This document shows, in pieces, positions 22,640 to 31,167 of a DNA stretch of 32,241 nt. Each line of letters opens with the position of its first letter. Positions within the stretch are counted from its first letter, which is position 1. The stretch is from Akkermansiaceae bacterium (GTDB lineage: Bacteria; Verrucomicrobiota; Verrucomicrobiia; Verrucomicrobiales; Akkermansiaceae). The stretch is taken from positions 1 to 32,241 of the forward strand of contig CAIZNN010000091.1 of the NCBI GenBank assembly GCA_903934285.1. The letters are read 5' to 3'. The translations under genes were made by a program, and so were the position numbers. The notes under the pieces were generated by a model. It searched no databases. It worked only from the letters and a program-made list of their open reading frames with translations, and was not told the origin of the DNA.

Positions 22640-24454
22640 ATGCGCGCACTGATGTATGGATTGGCAATGGCATGGATGGCGGCCTGGGGCTTGTTAGCCG
22701 CGGAGGCGCCCCCTGCGGGTGAGGCGGAGAAAGTCGCGGCGGTCAAGCCGCTCATTGCGGTGTACGATCTTGAAGGGAAGCTGGCCGAGGGCGGGCCGAG
22801 TCAAGCATCGCTGCTGGATTTGGATGCGACGCGGCCGCTCACGTTGTTTGATGTGACGCGCAGCCTGGGCCGGGCGTTGACGGATGCCGCGGTCAAGGCG
22901 GTGGTGCTCGACGCGGACGGGGCCGAGTTTGACCTGTCGCAGATTCAGGAAATCCGCCGGCATCTGCTGGCGCTGCGTGAGGCGGGCAAGGATGTCTGGC
23001 TATATAGTGAGCATCTGACAAACGGCATCGCCCTGCTTGGCAGCGCGGCCAATCACTTCACCCTGATGCGCGAGGCGGATTGCGCCTTCAACGGCATCTA
23101 TGCGGAATCGATGTACTACAAAGGCTTGCTCGACAAGCTTGGCGTGCAGGCCGATGTGATTCACATCGGCGATTTCAAGAGTTATGGCGAAATGTTTTAC
23201 CGCACCGGGCCGAGTGATTATGCCAGGCAGCAGGAGGAAACCCTCATCAACTCGATCTTCGAGCAAATCGTCGATGCCGTCGCCAGCGGCCGCAAACTGG
23301 CACCCGACAAAGTGCGCGCCCTCATCGATGACGGCGGGTTGACCGCCACAGGCGTGGTTGCGGCCGGGCTCGCCGATGAGGTCCTGCATCGCAGCGGGTT
23401 TGTGCAGAAGCTGCGCGAGACCTACGGCAAGGAGGCGAAGTTCGACCGTGCCTATCAACTGCCCGATCTCGACGGGCCGGAAATCAGCGGGTTGATGGAT
23501 GTGTTTCATCTGATGTTTGACAAGTCCGACTCGGCCAAGCCCAAGAAGGACTACGTGGCGGTGGTCGCGCTGGACGGCGATATTTCCGATGAGTCGGTGG
23601 CCCCCGTGCGCGCGCAGATCCTCAAGTTGAGCAAAGACGAGCGTGCCAAGGCCTTGGTGTTGCGGGTCAATTCCCCCGGCGGTTCGGCGCTGGCCAGTGA
23701 GGTGCTGTGGGAAGCGCTCGACGAGTGGAAACAATCCGCCCGCCCGCTGGTGGTCTCGATGGGTGGGGTGGCGGCCAGCGGCGGCTATTATGTGGCCAGT
23801 CCCGCCGATCGGATCTTCGCGGAGGCGGGCACCATCACCGGATCCATCGGGGTGGTCGGCATGAAGTTCGTCGTCGCCGGCGCCATGGAAAAACTCGGCA
23901 TCACCACCCATGCCACCCAGCGCGGGAAAAGCGCCGGCTCCCTGAGCATGTCCCGCGGCTATTCCAAGGACGAGGCCGAGACGGTGCGCAAATCCATGGC
24001 GGTGGTGTATGAAACTTTCAAGCAACGCGTCACCGCGGGCCGCGGCAAGGCGCTGAAAGGCGAGTTGGAGCCGCTCGCCGGCGGGCGCGTCTACAGCGGC
24101 AAGGATGCGCTGGCCATCGGCTTGGTGGATGAAATCGGCGGCTTGCGCGAAGCCATCATCCATGCCAAGCAAGCGAGCAAGTTATCGAAACTCGAGGTGA
24201 AATTGCTGCCGGAGCCCAAGAGCCCGCTGGAAGGCCTCTTTGCCAAACCGGACAAAGACACAACCGAGATCATCCGTGCCGGCAGCACCCCGGCGGCAGG
24301 CCTGCGGCTGCGCCGCTTGCTCGCCAGCACCGGTGTCCTCGAGGCGTTGCCGGAGTCGGCACGGGCCGGGGTGGCACGGCTGGCGAAACGCATCGAGGCA
24401 TTTAACAACACACCGATTCTGTTGTTAGGTCCGGAGCTGGATTTGCGCTGGTGA
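22640..24454 (+). CDS. sppA: signal peptide peptidase SppA, 67-kDa type
   Basis: The 604-residue protein has a hydrophobic N-terminal signal or anchor (about 1-21) and two tandem S49 peptidase domains, as in E. coli SppA (618 residues). The catalytic Lys is in HIGDFKSYGEMF (Lys180) in the first domain and the catalytic Ser in SMGGVAASGGYYV (Ser380) in the second, the known split dyad of long SppA. LRVNSPGGSALASE and GTITGSIGV are further family blocks. It is a membrane-associated serine protease that degrades cleaved signal peptides. The ATG at 22640 was preferred over 22556, since it places the hydrophobic leader at the N-terminus. Confidence 0.94.
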   Translation: MRALMYGLAMAWMAAWGLLAAEAPPAGEAEKVAAVKPLIAVYDLEGKLAEGGPSQASLLDLDATRPLTLFDVTRSLGRALTDAAVKAVVLDADGAEFDLSQIQEIRRHLLALREAGKDVWLYSEHLTNGIALLGSAANHFTLMREADCAFNGIYAESMYYKGLLDKLGVQADVIHIGDFKSYGEMFYRTGPSDYARQQEETLINSIFEQIVDAVASGRKLAPDKVRALIDDGGLTATGVVAAGLADEVLHRSGFVQKLRETYGKEAKFDRAYQLPDLDGPEISGLMDVFHLMFDKSDSAKPKKDYVAVVALDGDISDESVAPVRAQILKLSKDERAKALVLRVNSPGGSALASEVLWEALDEWKQSARPLVVSMGGVAASGGYYVASPADRIFAEAGTITGSIGVVGMKFVVAGAMEKLGITTHATQRGKSAGSLSMSRGYSKDEAETVRKSMAVVYETFKQRVTAGRGKALKGELEPLAGGRVYSGKDALAIGLVDEIGGLREAIIHAKQASKLSKLEVKLLPEPKSPLEGLFAKPDKDTTEIIRAGSTPAAGLRLRRLLASTGVLEALPESARAGVARLAKRIEAFNNTPILLLGPELDLRW

Positions 24455-24540
24455 CTGGGCGCAACTGGTTCGGGTATGCTGACAAAATCCCGAAAATTGG
24501 GCTTGACGCCTGGGCGGGCTGGGGGCAGCGTCGGCGGGTG

Positions 24541-24981
24541 ATGAAAACGTACGCACTGCTCCTTGGGCTGGTTTCGATGGTATTATTGGCCCCCATCTCC
24601 GCCGGCTTCGGTGAAAAACAACTTGAGATGACCAAGAAGACTGCGGCCGTGAAAGGCAAAGTGATCGTGTTCATCTTCGAGCAGGCCTACTATGACCCGA
24701 ATTGCCCGAAGTGCATTGCCGAGGTCAATGCTAACAACAGCGCCATGCGGCGCGAGTTGCCCCGCAAAAGCGCCTGTGTCATCAAGATCGATGGCGTCGA
24801 AACCCGCCGCAGCGTGGAGTCGTTGCCGCAGTGCGTTAAGGACGCCGTGAAAGACGCCCCGCAATTGATTGCCACCGATGCGGCCTGTGAAAAGGTGATC
24901 GCCACCTTGGATCGCACGGCGAGCCGCCAACAAGCCGACGACTTCGCCAAGGCGGTTGCCGCCGCGGCCACGTCAAAGTGA
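24541..24981 (+). CDS. small secreted protein with CPKC motif, unknown function
   Basis: The 146-residue product has a clear cleavable-type signal peptide (MKTYALLLGLVSMVLLAPIS, cut near AGFG). The mature part contains VIVFIFEQ followed by NCPKC (Cys55, Cys58), the layout of a thioredoxin-like strand followed by a CxxC active site. Three further Cys occur at about 79, 98 and 116. The match to thioredoxin is limited: there is no recognisable cis-Pro block. It may be a disulfide or metal-handling periplasmic protein, but this is inference. It lies 86 bp after sppA and 52 bp before coaE-rho on the same strand. I do not recognise the family. Confidence 0.75.
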   Translation: MKTYALLLGLVSMVLLAPISAGFGEKQLEMTKKTAAVKGKVIVFIFEQAYYDPNCPKCIAEVNANNSAMRRELPRKSACVIKIDGVETRRSVESLPQCVKDAVKDAPQLIATDAACEKVIATLDRTASRQQADDFAKAVAAAATSK

Positions 24982-25033
24982 GGCTTGGGATTCTGCGCTT
25001 GCATCTTGCGGCGGGCCTGCTGATGTTGCCGTC

Positions 25034-26974
25034 ATGCGCGTGATGGCACTTACAGGAGGAATCGCTTCAGGAAAATCCACGGTATGCCGCTTGCTTCGCG
25101 AGTGCCTGCCCTCGGTGGTCATTTTTGATTGTGATGCGGCGGTGCGGCGGATGCTTGAGAGCGACGCGGAGATCATCGCCGTGGTTAGCGCCTGCTTTGG
25201 TGCCATGGCGGTGGACGCCCACGGTCGCGTCGACCGTCATTTCCTGCGTGGGCGGGTGTTTGCTGATGATGCGGCCCGCGGCCAGCTCGAAACCATCATT
25301 CATCCCAGGGTGTTGCAAGAATGTCTTGCGTCCCTCACCCAGGCCGCACAGAGTGGCGCGACGCTTTTCGTCGCTGACATCCCGCTCTTCTTTGAAAAGG
25401 GACTCGATTTCGGACAGGAGCAGGTGATTGTGGTCGCCTCTTCCCGTGCCACCCAGATCCAGCGGCTCAAGGCGCGCAGCGGCTTCGATCCCTCCATGAT
25501 CGACGCCATTCTCGCGGTGCAACTGCCCACCGACGCGAAGATCCGGCGTGCGGATGTGGTGTTTTGGAACGAAGGTCCGCCTGTCGTTCTCAAGGCGCAA
25601 ATCCGCCGTTTTTCCCAATCTCATCTCATGACCCTGCCCACCGCCTCCGAGGTTTCGGACCCCAACACCCCCAGCACTCCCAGCACTCCCAGCGCCGCCG
25701 CGGAGTTCCCGTCAGTGCCGGTATCGATTGATATCAACCAGTTCCGGCTCAAATCCCTCGCCGAGTTGCAGGCGTTGGCCGAGACCATCCCTGCCCGCAT
25801 CCCCGGCGGCTTGGCCAAAAGTCATTTGGTATACGAATTGTTGTGCTTCTACGCCCGCGAAGGCACCGGGCTGGTTTGCGAGGGCATCCTCGAGTTGGCC
25901 AAAGACAACTTTGCCATGCTGCGCGATCCGCGGCGCAGTTTCCGCCCCAGCCAGGACGATATCCATCTGGCCGCCAGCCTGGTGCGTGAGCACGGCCTGC
26001 GCGTCGGCCAGCGCATCAAGGTGCGGGCGCGCGCACCGCGCGAACGCGATAAATTCCTGATGGGGGTGGAGATTGTCGAGGTCGAAGGCATGGCGGTGGC
26101 CGAATACCGGGCACCGAAGGAATTCGACAGCCTGACGCCGTTGTTTCCGAATGAACGGATCCATCTGGAAGGGGACGGCCCGGACTTTTTGGGCGTGCGC
26201 GTGATTGATCTCATCGCCCCGCTCGGCAAGGGCCAGCGTGGCATCATCGTCGCCCCGCCGCGCGGTGGCAAAACCATTTTGCTCAAGCAAATCGCCCGCT
26301 CCATCCACCTCAACCATCCGGACATGGAGTTGATCATCTTGTTGTTAGATGAGCGGCCCGAGGAGGTCACTGATTTTGAGGAAACCGTGGGTGCGGAAGT
26401 GTTTTCCTCCACCTTCGACGAAGCTCCCAAGCGCCATGCGCAAGTCGCCGACCTCGTCATCGAGCGCGCCAAACGCCTCGTCGAAATGGGCAGGGATGTG
26501 ATTCTGTTGCTCGATAGCCTCACCCGGCTCGCCCGCGGCCACAACTCGGCAATGCAGGGCGGCCCGATCGGCTCCGGCGGGGTTAGCCCCGCGGCCTTGC
26601 AAAAAAGCCGCAAGTTCTTCGCCACCGCCCGCAATGTCGAGGAAGGCGGCTCGCTGACCGTGCTCGCCACTGCGCTGATAGAAACCGAAAGCCGGATGGA
26701 CGACGTGGTTTTCGAGGAATTCAAAGGCACCGGCAACATGGAAGTGCGCCTCGACCGCGAACTGGCCGAGCGCCGCGTCTTCCCCGCCATTCACATCCCG
26801 CAATCCGGCACCCGCAATGACGACCGGCTCTATCATCCCGACGAATTCCTCCGCGTCGTCGACATCCGCAAGCAACTCGCGCAATTGCCCATCGGCGATG
26901 CGATCTCCACCCTTCTAACAAACCTGAAGGCCACCAAGAGCAACGCCGAGTTGCTGCTGCGCGGGATGCGCTAG
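25034..26974 (+). CDS. coaE-rho: dephospho-CoA kinase fused in frame to transcription termination factor Rho
   Basis: One uninterrupted 646-codon frame encodes two complete enzymes. Residues 1-198 are CoaE, the last step of coenzyme A synthesis: P-loop TGGIASGKST, FDCDAAVRR, IIHPRV and IPLFFEKG. Residues 199-646 are Rho, the RNA-dependent helicase that ends transcription: an N-terminal helix bundle, the RNA-binding region with DDIHLAASLVREHGLRVGQ, Walker A APPRGGKT (407-414), LLLDERPEEVTD, the Q-loop segment GGVSPAAL and EEFKGTGNMEVRL. No stop codon separates them. A Met at residue 199 (ATG 25628) could be an internal Rho start, but it has no ribosome binding site. The linker is short and Pro/Thr/Ser-rich. 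In Chlamydiae coaE and rho are adjacent separate genes. Whether one or two proteins are made cannot be decided from sequence. Confidence 0.93.
   Translation: MRVMALTGGIASGKSTVCRLLRECLPSVVIFDCDAAVRRMLESDAEIIAVVSACFGAMAVDAHGRVDRHFLRGRVFADDAARGQLETIIHPRVLQECLASLTQAAQSGATLFVADIPLFFEKGLDFGQEQVIVVASSRATQIQRLKARSGFDPSMIDAILAVQLPTDAKIRRADVVFWNEGPPVVLKAQIRRFSQSHLMTLPTASEVSDPNTPSTPSTPSAAAEFPSVPVSIDINQFRLKSLAELQALAETIPARIPGGLAKSHLVYELLCFYAREGTGLVCEGILELAKDNFAMLRDPRRSFRPSQDDIHLAASLVREHGLRVGQRIKVRARAPRERDKFLMGVEIVEVEGMAVAEYRAPKEFDSLTPLFPNERIHLEGDGPDFLGVRVIDLIAPLGKGQRGIIVAPPRGGKTILLKQIARSIHLNHPDMELIILLLDERPEEVTDFEETVGAEVFSSTFDEAPKRHAQVADLVIERAKRLVEMGRDVILLLDSLTRLARGHNSAMQGGPIGSGGVSPAALQKSRKFFATARNVEEGGSLTVLATALIETESRMDDVVFEEFKGTGNMEVRLDRELAERRVFPAIHIPQSGTRNDDRLYHPDEFLRVVDIRKQLAQLPIGDAISTLLTNLKATKSNAELLLRGMR
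25672..25689 (+). repeat. 9-bp tandem repeat in the CoaE-Rho linker
   Basis: Two perfect tandem copies of CAGCACTCC, flanked by partial copies, encode the (TPS) repeats in the linker between the CoaE and Rho parts. Slippage here would change linker length in steps of three residues without breaking the frame. Confidence 0.7.
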
Positions 26975-26976
26975 CT

Positions 26977-26999
26977 GGCGCGGCAGGTCCCGCCGCGCC
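26977..26999. terminator. GC hairpin just after rho
   Basis: GGCGCGGC (26977-26984) and GCCGCGCC (26992-26999) form a perfect 8-bp stem with a 7-nt loop, 2 bp after the coaE-rho stop codon. No T tract follows. It lies before the converging toxin gene, so a terminator or transcript-end stabiliser is plausible. Confidence 0.4.
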
Positions 27000-27097
27000 G
27001 GTGCCCATGTCGAGCCCATGAGCCGGGAAACTCCGCCTTCCATTGGCGCCTCACGGGCGGGGGCGATGCGGGACTCGCCCCTGCTGATGCCCGTGGC

Positions 27098-27484
27098 TCA
27101 CCGCGGCACGCACGAGCGTTCCAGCCACGCGGCGTAGGCGGCGGCATCCAACTCGCCCGCCGCCAGCGCCAGCGTCTGCAGCACGGCTTCTGCCTCGGGG
27201 GCCTGGAACACCCAGCCATTCAACTCCAGAAACAACGCGGCGGCCATCAGCCCGGAGCGCTTGTTGCCATCCAGAAACGGGTGGTTTTTCACAATGCCGT
27301 GGGCGTAGGCCGCAGCCAGATCGAAGTGACTCGGGCTGCCGTAATGGAGCAGGTGCAGCGGGCGGTTGAGCGCCGAGTCTAGCAAGCCTTCGTCGCGCAG
27401 TCCGTCCAAACCACCAAAGCGGGCCACCAACTCACCGTGGAAGCCAAGGCAATCCGCTTTTTCAATCCAAATCGGCTCGTTCAT
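27098..27484 (-). CDS. doc: Doc-type (death-on-curing) Fic-family toxin
   Basis: The 128-residue protein has the Fic/Doc core motif HPFLDGNKR (68-76), matching HxFx[D/N]xNKR, and the family length (about 126 residues for P1 Doc). Doc toxins phosphorylate and inactivate EF-Tu; most Fic proteins instead AMPylate. The short length, lack of a Fic inhibitory helix and pairing with an antitoxin favour the Doc type. Its ATG overlaps the antitoxin TGA (ATGA at 27481-27484), indicating translational coupling. All core residues are intact, so the toxin looks functional. Confidence 0.9.
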   Translation of the reverse strand: MNEPIWIEKADCLGFHGELVARFGGLDGLRDEGLLDSALNRPLHLLHYGSPSHFDLAAAYAHGIVKNHPFLDGNKRSGLMAAALFLELNGWVFQAPEAEAVLQTLALAAGELDAAAYAAWLERSCVPR

Positions 27485-27711
27485 TTGGCGAGTTCGCGAA
27501 AGGCGTTGCGATAGCGGTTCATGAGGCTGCCTGCCAGCTCCATTTTCGCCTCAAACCCCGGCCGCTCCGGCGTGATGCGCAGCGAGCCTTCCGGCGCTTC
27601 GGTTAGATAAAGCACGTCCCCCTCGCTCACTTTGAGCGTTTGCAGGGCCTCCTTGGACAGCACGATGCCGAGGGAGTTGCCGATTTTGCGGACCTTGGTT
27701 TGGATGGGCAT
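27481..27711 (-). CDS. AbrB/MazE-type antitoxin
   Basis: The 76-residue protein begins MPIQTKVRKIGNSLGIVL, the swapped-hairpin AbrB/SpoVT/MazE DNA-binding signature, followed by SKEALQTLKVSEGDVLYL. The C-terminal half (about 48-76) should bind and neutralise the toxin. It is the first gene of a two-gene operon with the Doc toxin. Antitoxins of this fold usually repress their own promoter; an imperfect palindrome GGCTTG-TC-AAGCC near 27737-27749, just upstream, is a candidate operator. P1 Doc is paired with Phd, a different fold, so this is a hybrid module of a kind seen in many bacteria. Confidence 0.88.
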   Translation of the reverse strand: MPIQTKVRKIGNSLGIVLSKEALQTLKVSEGDVLYLTEAPEGSLRITPERPGFEAKMELAGSLMNRYRNAFRELAK

Positions 27712-27786
27712 GGAATAACCATCGTTGCCACGGCGGGCTTGTCAAGCCAGCAGGTTGGCGCAAGCGAAATTTCCCTATCTGGCGCA

Positions 27787-27814
27787 TTGACAACGGGCTG
27801 CCAATGGCTAGCCT
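27787..27814 (+). promoter_or_regulatory. candidate sigma-70 promoter for ppdK
   Basis: TTGACA (27787-27792) is a perfect -35 box, followed by a 16-bp spacer and the weak -10 box TAGCCT (27809-27814). It lies about 80 bp before the ppdK start in the divergent region shared with the toxin-antitoxin operon. Confidence 0.3.
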
Positions 27815-27895
27815 GCGGCCCCGCCGGTGCGGGTGGAGAGAGACTTTTTCCACCGTTCGGCTTTTCCTTACCCACAACCTGATCCTAACACCACG

Positions 27896-30805
27896 ATGGC
27901 CACCAAGAAACCGGCAGTCAAAGCCACTGCCAAGAAAAGCGCTCCGCCAGCCGCCAAGTCGGCAGCCAAGAAATCCGCAGCCAAGAAAAGCGCAACCAAG
28001 CAAAGCGCTCCGCCAGCTGCCAAGAAATCCGCAGCCAGGAAAGCCGCCGCCGCCAAGCCGGTGGCCACGCCCAAAGCGCCCAAAGCGACCAAATACGTAT
28101 ATACCTGGGGCGCGGGCAAGGCTGACGGCAATGGCAGCATGAAACCGCTGCTGGGCGGCAAGGGTGCCAATCTCGCCGAGATGACGCGCATCGCGCTGCC
28201 GGTGCCACCCGGCTTCACCATCACCACCGAGGTGTGCAGCTACTACTACGCCAACAAGCGCAGCTACCCGGCGGTGTTGGATGCCCAAGTCAAGGCCGGC
28301 ATCCACAACATGGAAAAAATCATGGGATACAAATTTGGCGACGCCAAGGGTTTTCCGCTATTGGTGGCGGTGCGCTCCGGGGCACGCGATTCGATGCCCG
28401 GCATGATGGATACCATTCTCAACCTCGGCCTCAACGACGACACCGTCCAGGCCCTGGCCGCCGCCACCAACAACGAGCGCTTTGCCTGGGATTGCTACCG
28501 CCGGTTCATTCAAATGTACGGTGACGTGGTCATGGGCGTGCAAAAGCGCGAAGGTGAGGAACACGAACCGTTTGAAACCATCATCGAGGATTTCAAGCAC
28601 GAGCATCACGGCGAGAACATCATCGATAGCGAACTGTCGGCCGCCAACAACCAAGAGCTGGTCAAGCGGTTCAAGGCGATGGTGAAGAAGCGCACTGGCA
28701 AGTCGTTCCCCACCGATCCATGGGAACAACTCATGGGTGCCTCCGGTGCTGTGTTCGGCTCATGGATGAACGACCGTGCCATCGTCTATCGCCGCAAGTA
28801 CAACATTCCCGCCGAGTGGGGCACCGCCGTCAACGTGCAAGCCATGGTCTATGGCAACACCGGCGAGACCTCCGGTTCCGGCGTGGCGTTCACCCGCAAT
28901 CCGGCCAACGGCACCAATGAATTCTACGGTGAATTCCTCATCAACGCCCAAGGCGAAGATGTCGTCGCCGGTGTCCGCACTCCCGAGCCGGTGCTCGATT
29001 TGAAAAAGCAGATGCCCAAGTCCTATGCCGAACTGCTCAAGGTGCGCAAGACCCTGGAGCAGCATTTCAAGGATGTGCAAGACGTCGAGTTCACCATTCA
29101 GGAAGGCAAACTCTTCATGTTGCAAACCCGCAATGGCAAACGCACCGCCGCGGCCGCCCTCAAGTTCTCCATGGACATGGTCAAGGAAAAGCTCATCGAC
29201 TGGGAAACCGCCGTGTTGCGCAATCCCGCCGACCAGCTCGACCAGCTCCTCGCCCCGATTTTCGATGTGGTCGAAACCAAGAAAGCCAAGGCGCTGGCCA
29301 AGGGGCTGCCTGCCGGCCCCGGTGCCGCCTCCGGCAAGATCTATTTCAATGCCGAGCGTGCCGTGGTCGCCGAGGATGCCGGTGAAAAGGTGCTGTTGGT
29401 CCGCAACGAAACCTCGCCCGAAGACCTCCGCGGCATGATCGCGGCGGAAGGGATTCTAACCGCCACCGGGGGCGTCTCGTCGCACGCCGCGCTCGTCGCC
29501 CGCCAAATGGGCAAGGTCTGCATCTGCGGCGCCAGCGCCGTGAACATCGACTATGACAAACGCACCGTCACCATCTCCGGCGAAACCTACAAGGAAGGCG
29601 ACTTCCTCAGCATCGATGGCACCAGCGGCATCGTCTATGGCGGCAAACTCAAGACTGCCCCCTCGGAAATTGTCACCGGCCTGCTCCACGGCGACAAGGC
29701 CGCGCAGAAGACCGAGAAATACAAGAACTTCCTCCAGCTCATGCAATGGTGCGCCAAGGCCACCCGCATGCAGGTGCGCACCAATGCCGACGATCCGGAA
29801 CAAACCGCCAACGCCCTGGCCTTCGGCGCCACCGGCATCGGGCTGACCCGCACCGAGCACATGTTCTTCGAGGGTGATCGCATCGATTCGATGCGGGAGA
29901 TGATTCTGGCCACCAACGAAGCTGACCGCCGCAAGGCGCTGGCCAAGCTGCTGCCCTATCAACGTGCCGACTTCACCGGCATTTTCAAGGCGCTCAAGGG
30001 GTATCCGGCCACCATCCGCTTGCTCGATCCGCCGCTCCATGAGTTCCTGCCCCACGCCAAGGAACAACAACTCGATCTATCCAAAAAACTCGGCATCAGC
30101 GTCGAGTCCATCCAACAGCGCGTCGCCCAACTCCACGAGTTCAACCCGATGCTCGGCCACCGCGGCTGCCGCCTCGGCATCGCCTATCCCGAGATCACCG
30201 AAATGCAGGCCCGCGCCATCTTCGAGGCCGCGGCCGATGTCGCCAAACTCAAGATCAAGGTCAAACCCGAAGTGATGGTGCCGCTGGTCGGCTTCAAGAA
30301 GGAACTCGACCTGCAGGTCGACATCATCCATCGCGTCGCCCGCGAGGTCATGGCCGAGAAGAACATCAAGTTCGCCTATCAAGTCGGCACCATGATCGAG
30401 ATCCCGCGCGGTGCCCTCACCGCCGATGAAATCGCCCAGACCGCCGAGTTCTTCAGCTTTGGCACCAACGACCTGACCCAGACCGCGCTGGGCATCAGCC
30501 GTGACGACATGGGCTCGTTCCTGATGCCCTACATCGAAAACGAGGTCTTCAAGAAAAACCCGTTTGCCTCGCTCGACACCACGGGTGTGGGCCAGTTGAT
30601 GGAGATTGCGGTGACCAAGGGCCGCAAGACCCGCCCGGACATCAAGCTCGGCATCTGCGGCGAACACGGTGGCGACCCGGACTCCGTCAAGTTCTGCCAC
30701 AAGCTCGGCCTCGCCTATGTGAGTTGCTCGCCGTACCGCGTCCCGGTCGCCCGCCTCGCCGCCGCCCAGGCCGCCATCGAGGAAAAACGCGCCGCCAAGA
30801 AGTAA
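27896..30805 (+). CDS. ppdK: pyruvate, phosphate dikinase with histone-H1-like N-terminal tail
   Basis: Residues about 65-969 are a complete PPDK, which interconverts pyruvate, ATP and phosphate with phosphoenolpyruvate, AMP and pyrophosphate. The ATP-grasp part starts KYVYTWG and has [12 protein letters not shown]. The phosphohistidine domain has [16 protein letters not shown] (His530), and the PEP/pyruvate barrel ends with ICGEHGGDP (Cys921). Residues 1-64 are an extra tail made of repeats such as [11 protein letters not shown], rich in Lys, Ala, Ser and Pro. It contains an internal 66-bp duplication (AGCGCTCCGCCAGC at 27938 and 28004). PPDK normally starts near KYVY. An in-frame GTG near 28062 could bypass the tail, but it lacks a ribosome binding site. 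A PEP-gluconeogenic or pyrophosphate-linked glycolytic role is inferred from the family. Confidence 0.95.
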   Translation: MATKKPAVKATAKKSAPPAAKSAAKKSAAKKSATKQSAPPAAKKSAARKAAAAKPVATPKAPKATKYVYTWGAGKADGNGSMKPLLGGKGANLAEMTRIALPVPPGFTITTEVCSYYYANKRSYPAVLDAQVKAGIHNMEKIMGYKFGDAKGFPLLVAVRSGARDSMPGMMDTILNLGLNDDTVQALAAATNNERFAWDCYRRFIQMYGDVVMGVQKREGEEHEPFETIIEDFKHEHHGENIIDSELSAANNQELVKRFKAMVKKRTGKSFPTDPWEQLMGASGAVFGSWMNDRAIVYRRKYNIPAEWGTAVNVQAMVYGNTGETSGSGVAFTRNPANGTNEFYGEFLINAQGEDVVAGVRTPEPVLDLKKQMPKSYAELLKVRKTLEQHFKDVQDVEFTIQEGKLFMLQTRNGKRTAAAALKFSMDMVKEKLIDWETAVLRNPADQLDQLLAPIFDVVETKKAKALAKGLPAGPGAASGKIYFNAERAVVAEDAGEKVLLVRNETSPEDLRGMIAAEGILTATGGVSSHAALVARQMGKVCICGASAVNIDYDKRTVTISGETYKEGDFLSIDGTSGIVYGGKLKTAPSEIVTGLLHGDKAAQKTEKYKNFLQLMQWCAKATRMQVRTNADDPEQTANALAFGATGIGLTRTEHMFFEGDRIDSMREMILATNEADRRKALAKLLPYQRADFTGIFKALKGYPATIRLLDPPLHEFLPHAKEQQLDLSKKLGISVESIQQRVAQLHEFNPMLGHRGCRLGIAYPEITEMQARAIFEAAADVAKLKIKVKPEVMVPLVGFKKELDLQVDIIHRVAREVMAEKNIKFAYQVGTMIEIPRGALTADEIAQTAEFFSFGTNDLTQTALGISRDDMGSFLMPYIENEVFKKNPFASLDTTGVGQLMEIAVTKGRKTRPDIKLGICGEHGGDPDSVKFCHKLGLAYVSCSPYRVPVARLAAAQAAIEEKRAAKK
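27938..28017 (+). repeat. internal duplication encoding the H1-like tail of PPDK
   Basis: AGCGCTCCGCCAGC occurs at 27938-27951 and again at 28004-28017, 66 bp (22 codons) apart, within a tract of repeated GCAGCCAAGAAA-type units. The repeats preserve the reading frame and produce the KKSA/APPAAK pattern. Confidence 0.75.
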
Positions 30806-30820
30806 ATCCATGGATCTAAC

Positions 30821-30845
30821 CGACCCGGGGCGGCGCCCCGGGTCG
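30821..30845. terminator. strong hairpin after ppdK
   Basis: CGACCCGGGG (30821-30830) and CCCCGGGTCG (30836-30845) form a perfect 10-bp stem with the loop CGGCG, 15 bp after the ppdK stop. There is no T tract. It probably ends or protects the ppdK transcript. Confidence 0.55.
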
Positions 30846-31062
30846 CTTGCCTTGCTCAGGCCGCTCCGGGTTGCTCCGGGGCGGCTTGTTTGTTCACGCC
30901 GGGCGCCCGGCGAACCGCCCGCTTGATAGAAGGTCGGCCAGGCAAATCGCCTTTCTTCATCGTTCCTGATCCCGGTGGAAAATGCTTTGGCACCTTTGCG
31001 CGCGCTTCCCGGGCATGAATGGTAATGCGGGACGAAGATGACCACGGATGAAGAAGAAGACG

Positions 31063-31148
31063 CAAGACTACAAGACCCAAGACGCAAGACTCAAGAGAAG
31101 AGAGCGCAGCGCTTCTGCATCTGCTCTTCTCTTGAGTCTTGCGTCTTG
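31063..31148. repeat. CAAGACN heptad array forming a 25-bp inverted repeat
   Basis: A perfect 25-bp inverted repeat has arms at 31078-31102 and 31124-31148 with a 21-nt loop. The arms are built of near-tandem heptamers CAAGACN: 31063, 31071, 31078, 31085, with a degenerate copy at 31092. The reverse complement of the right arm shows the same unit. It ends 20 bp before the yicC stop codon, between convergent ppdK and yicC. The rest of 30846-31062 holds no gene I can support; it includes a 16-bp perfect GC palindrome at 30897-30912. Confidence 0.85.
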
Positions 31149-31167
31149 CGTCTTCAAGTCTTGGGTC

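Noticed and set aside
31063-31148. CAAGACN repeats as a CRISPR array
   Set aside because: The unit is 7 bp with essentially no spacers and forms one inverted repeat; no cas genes are present.
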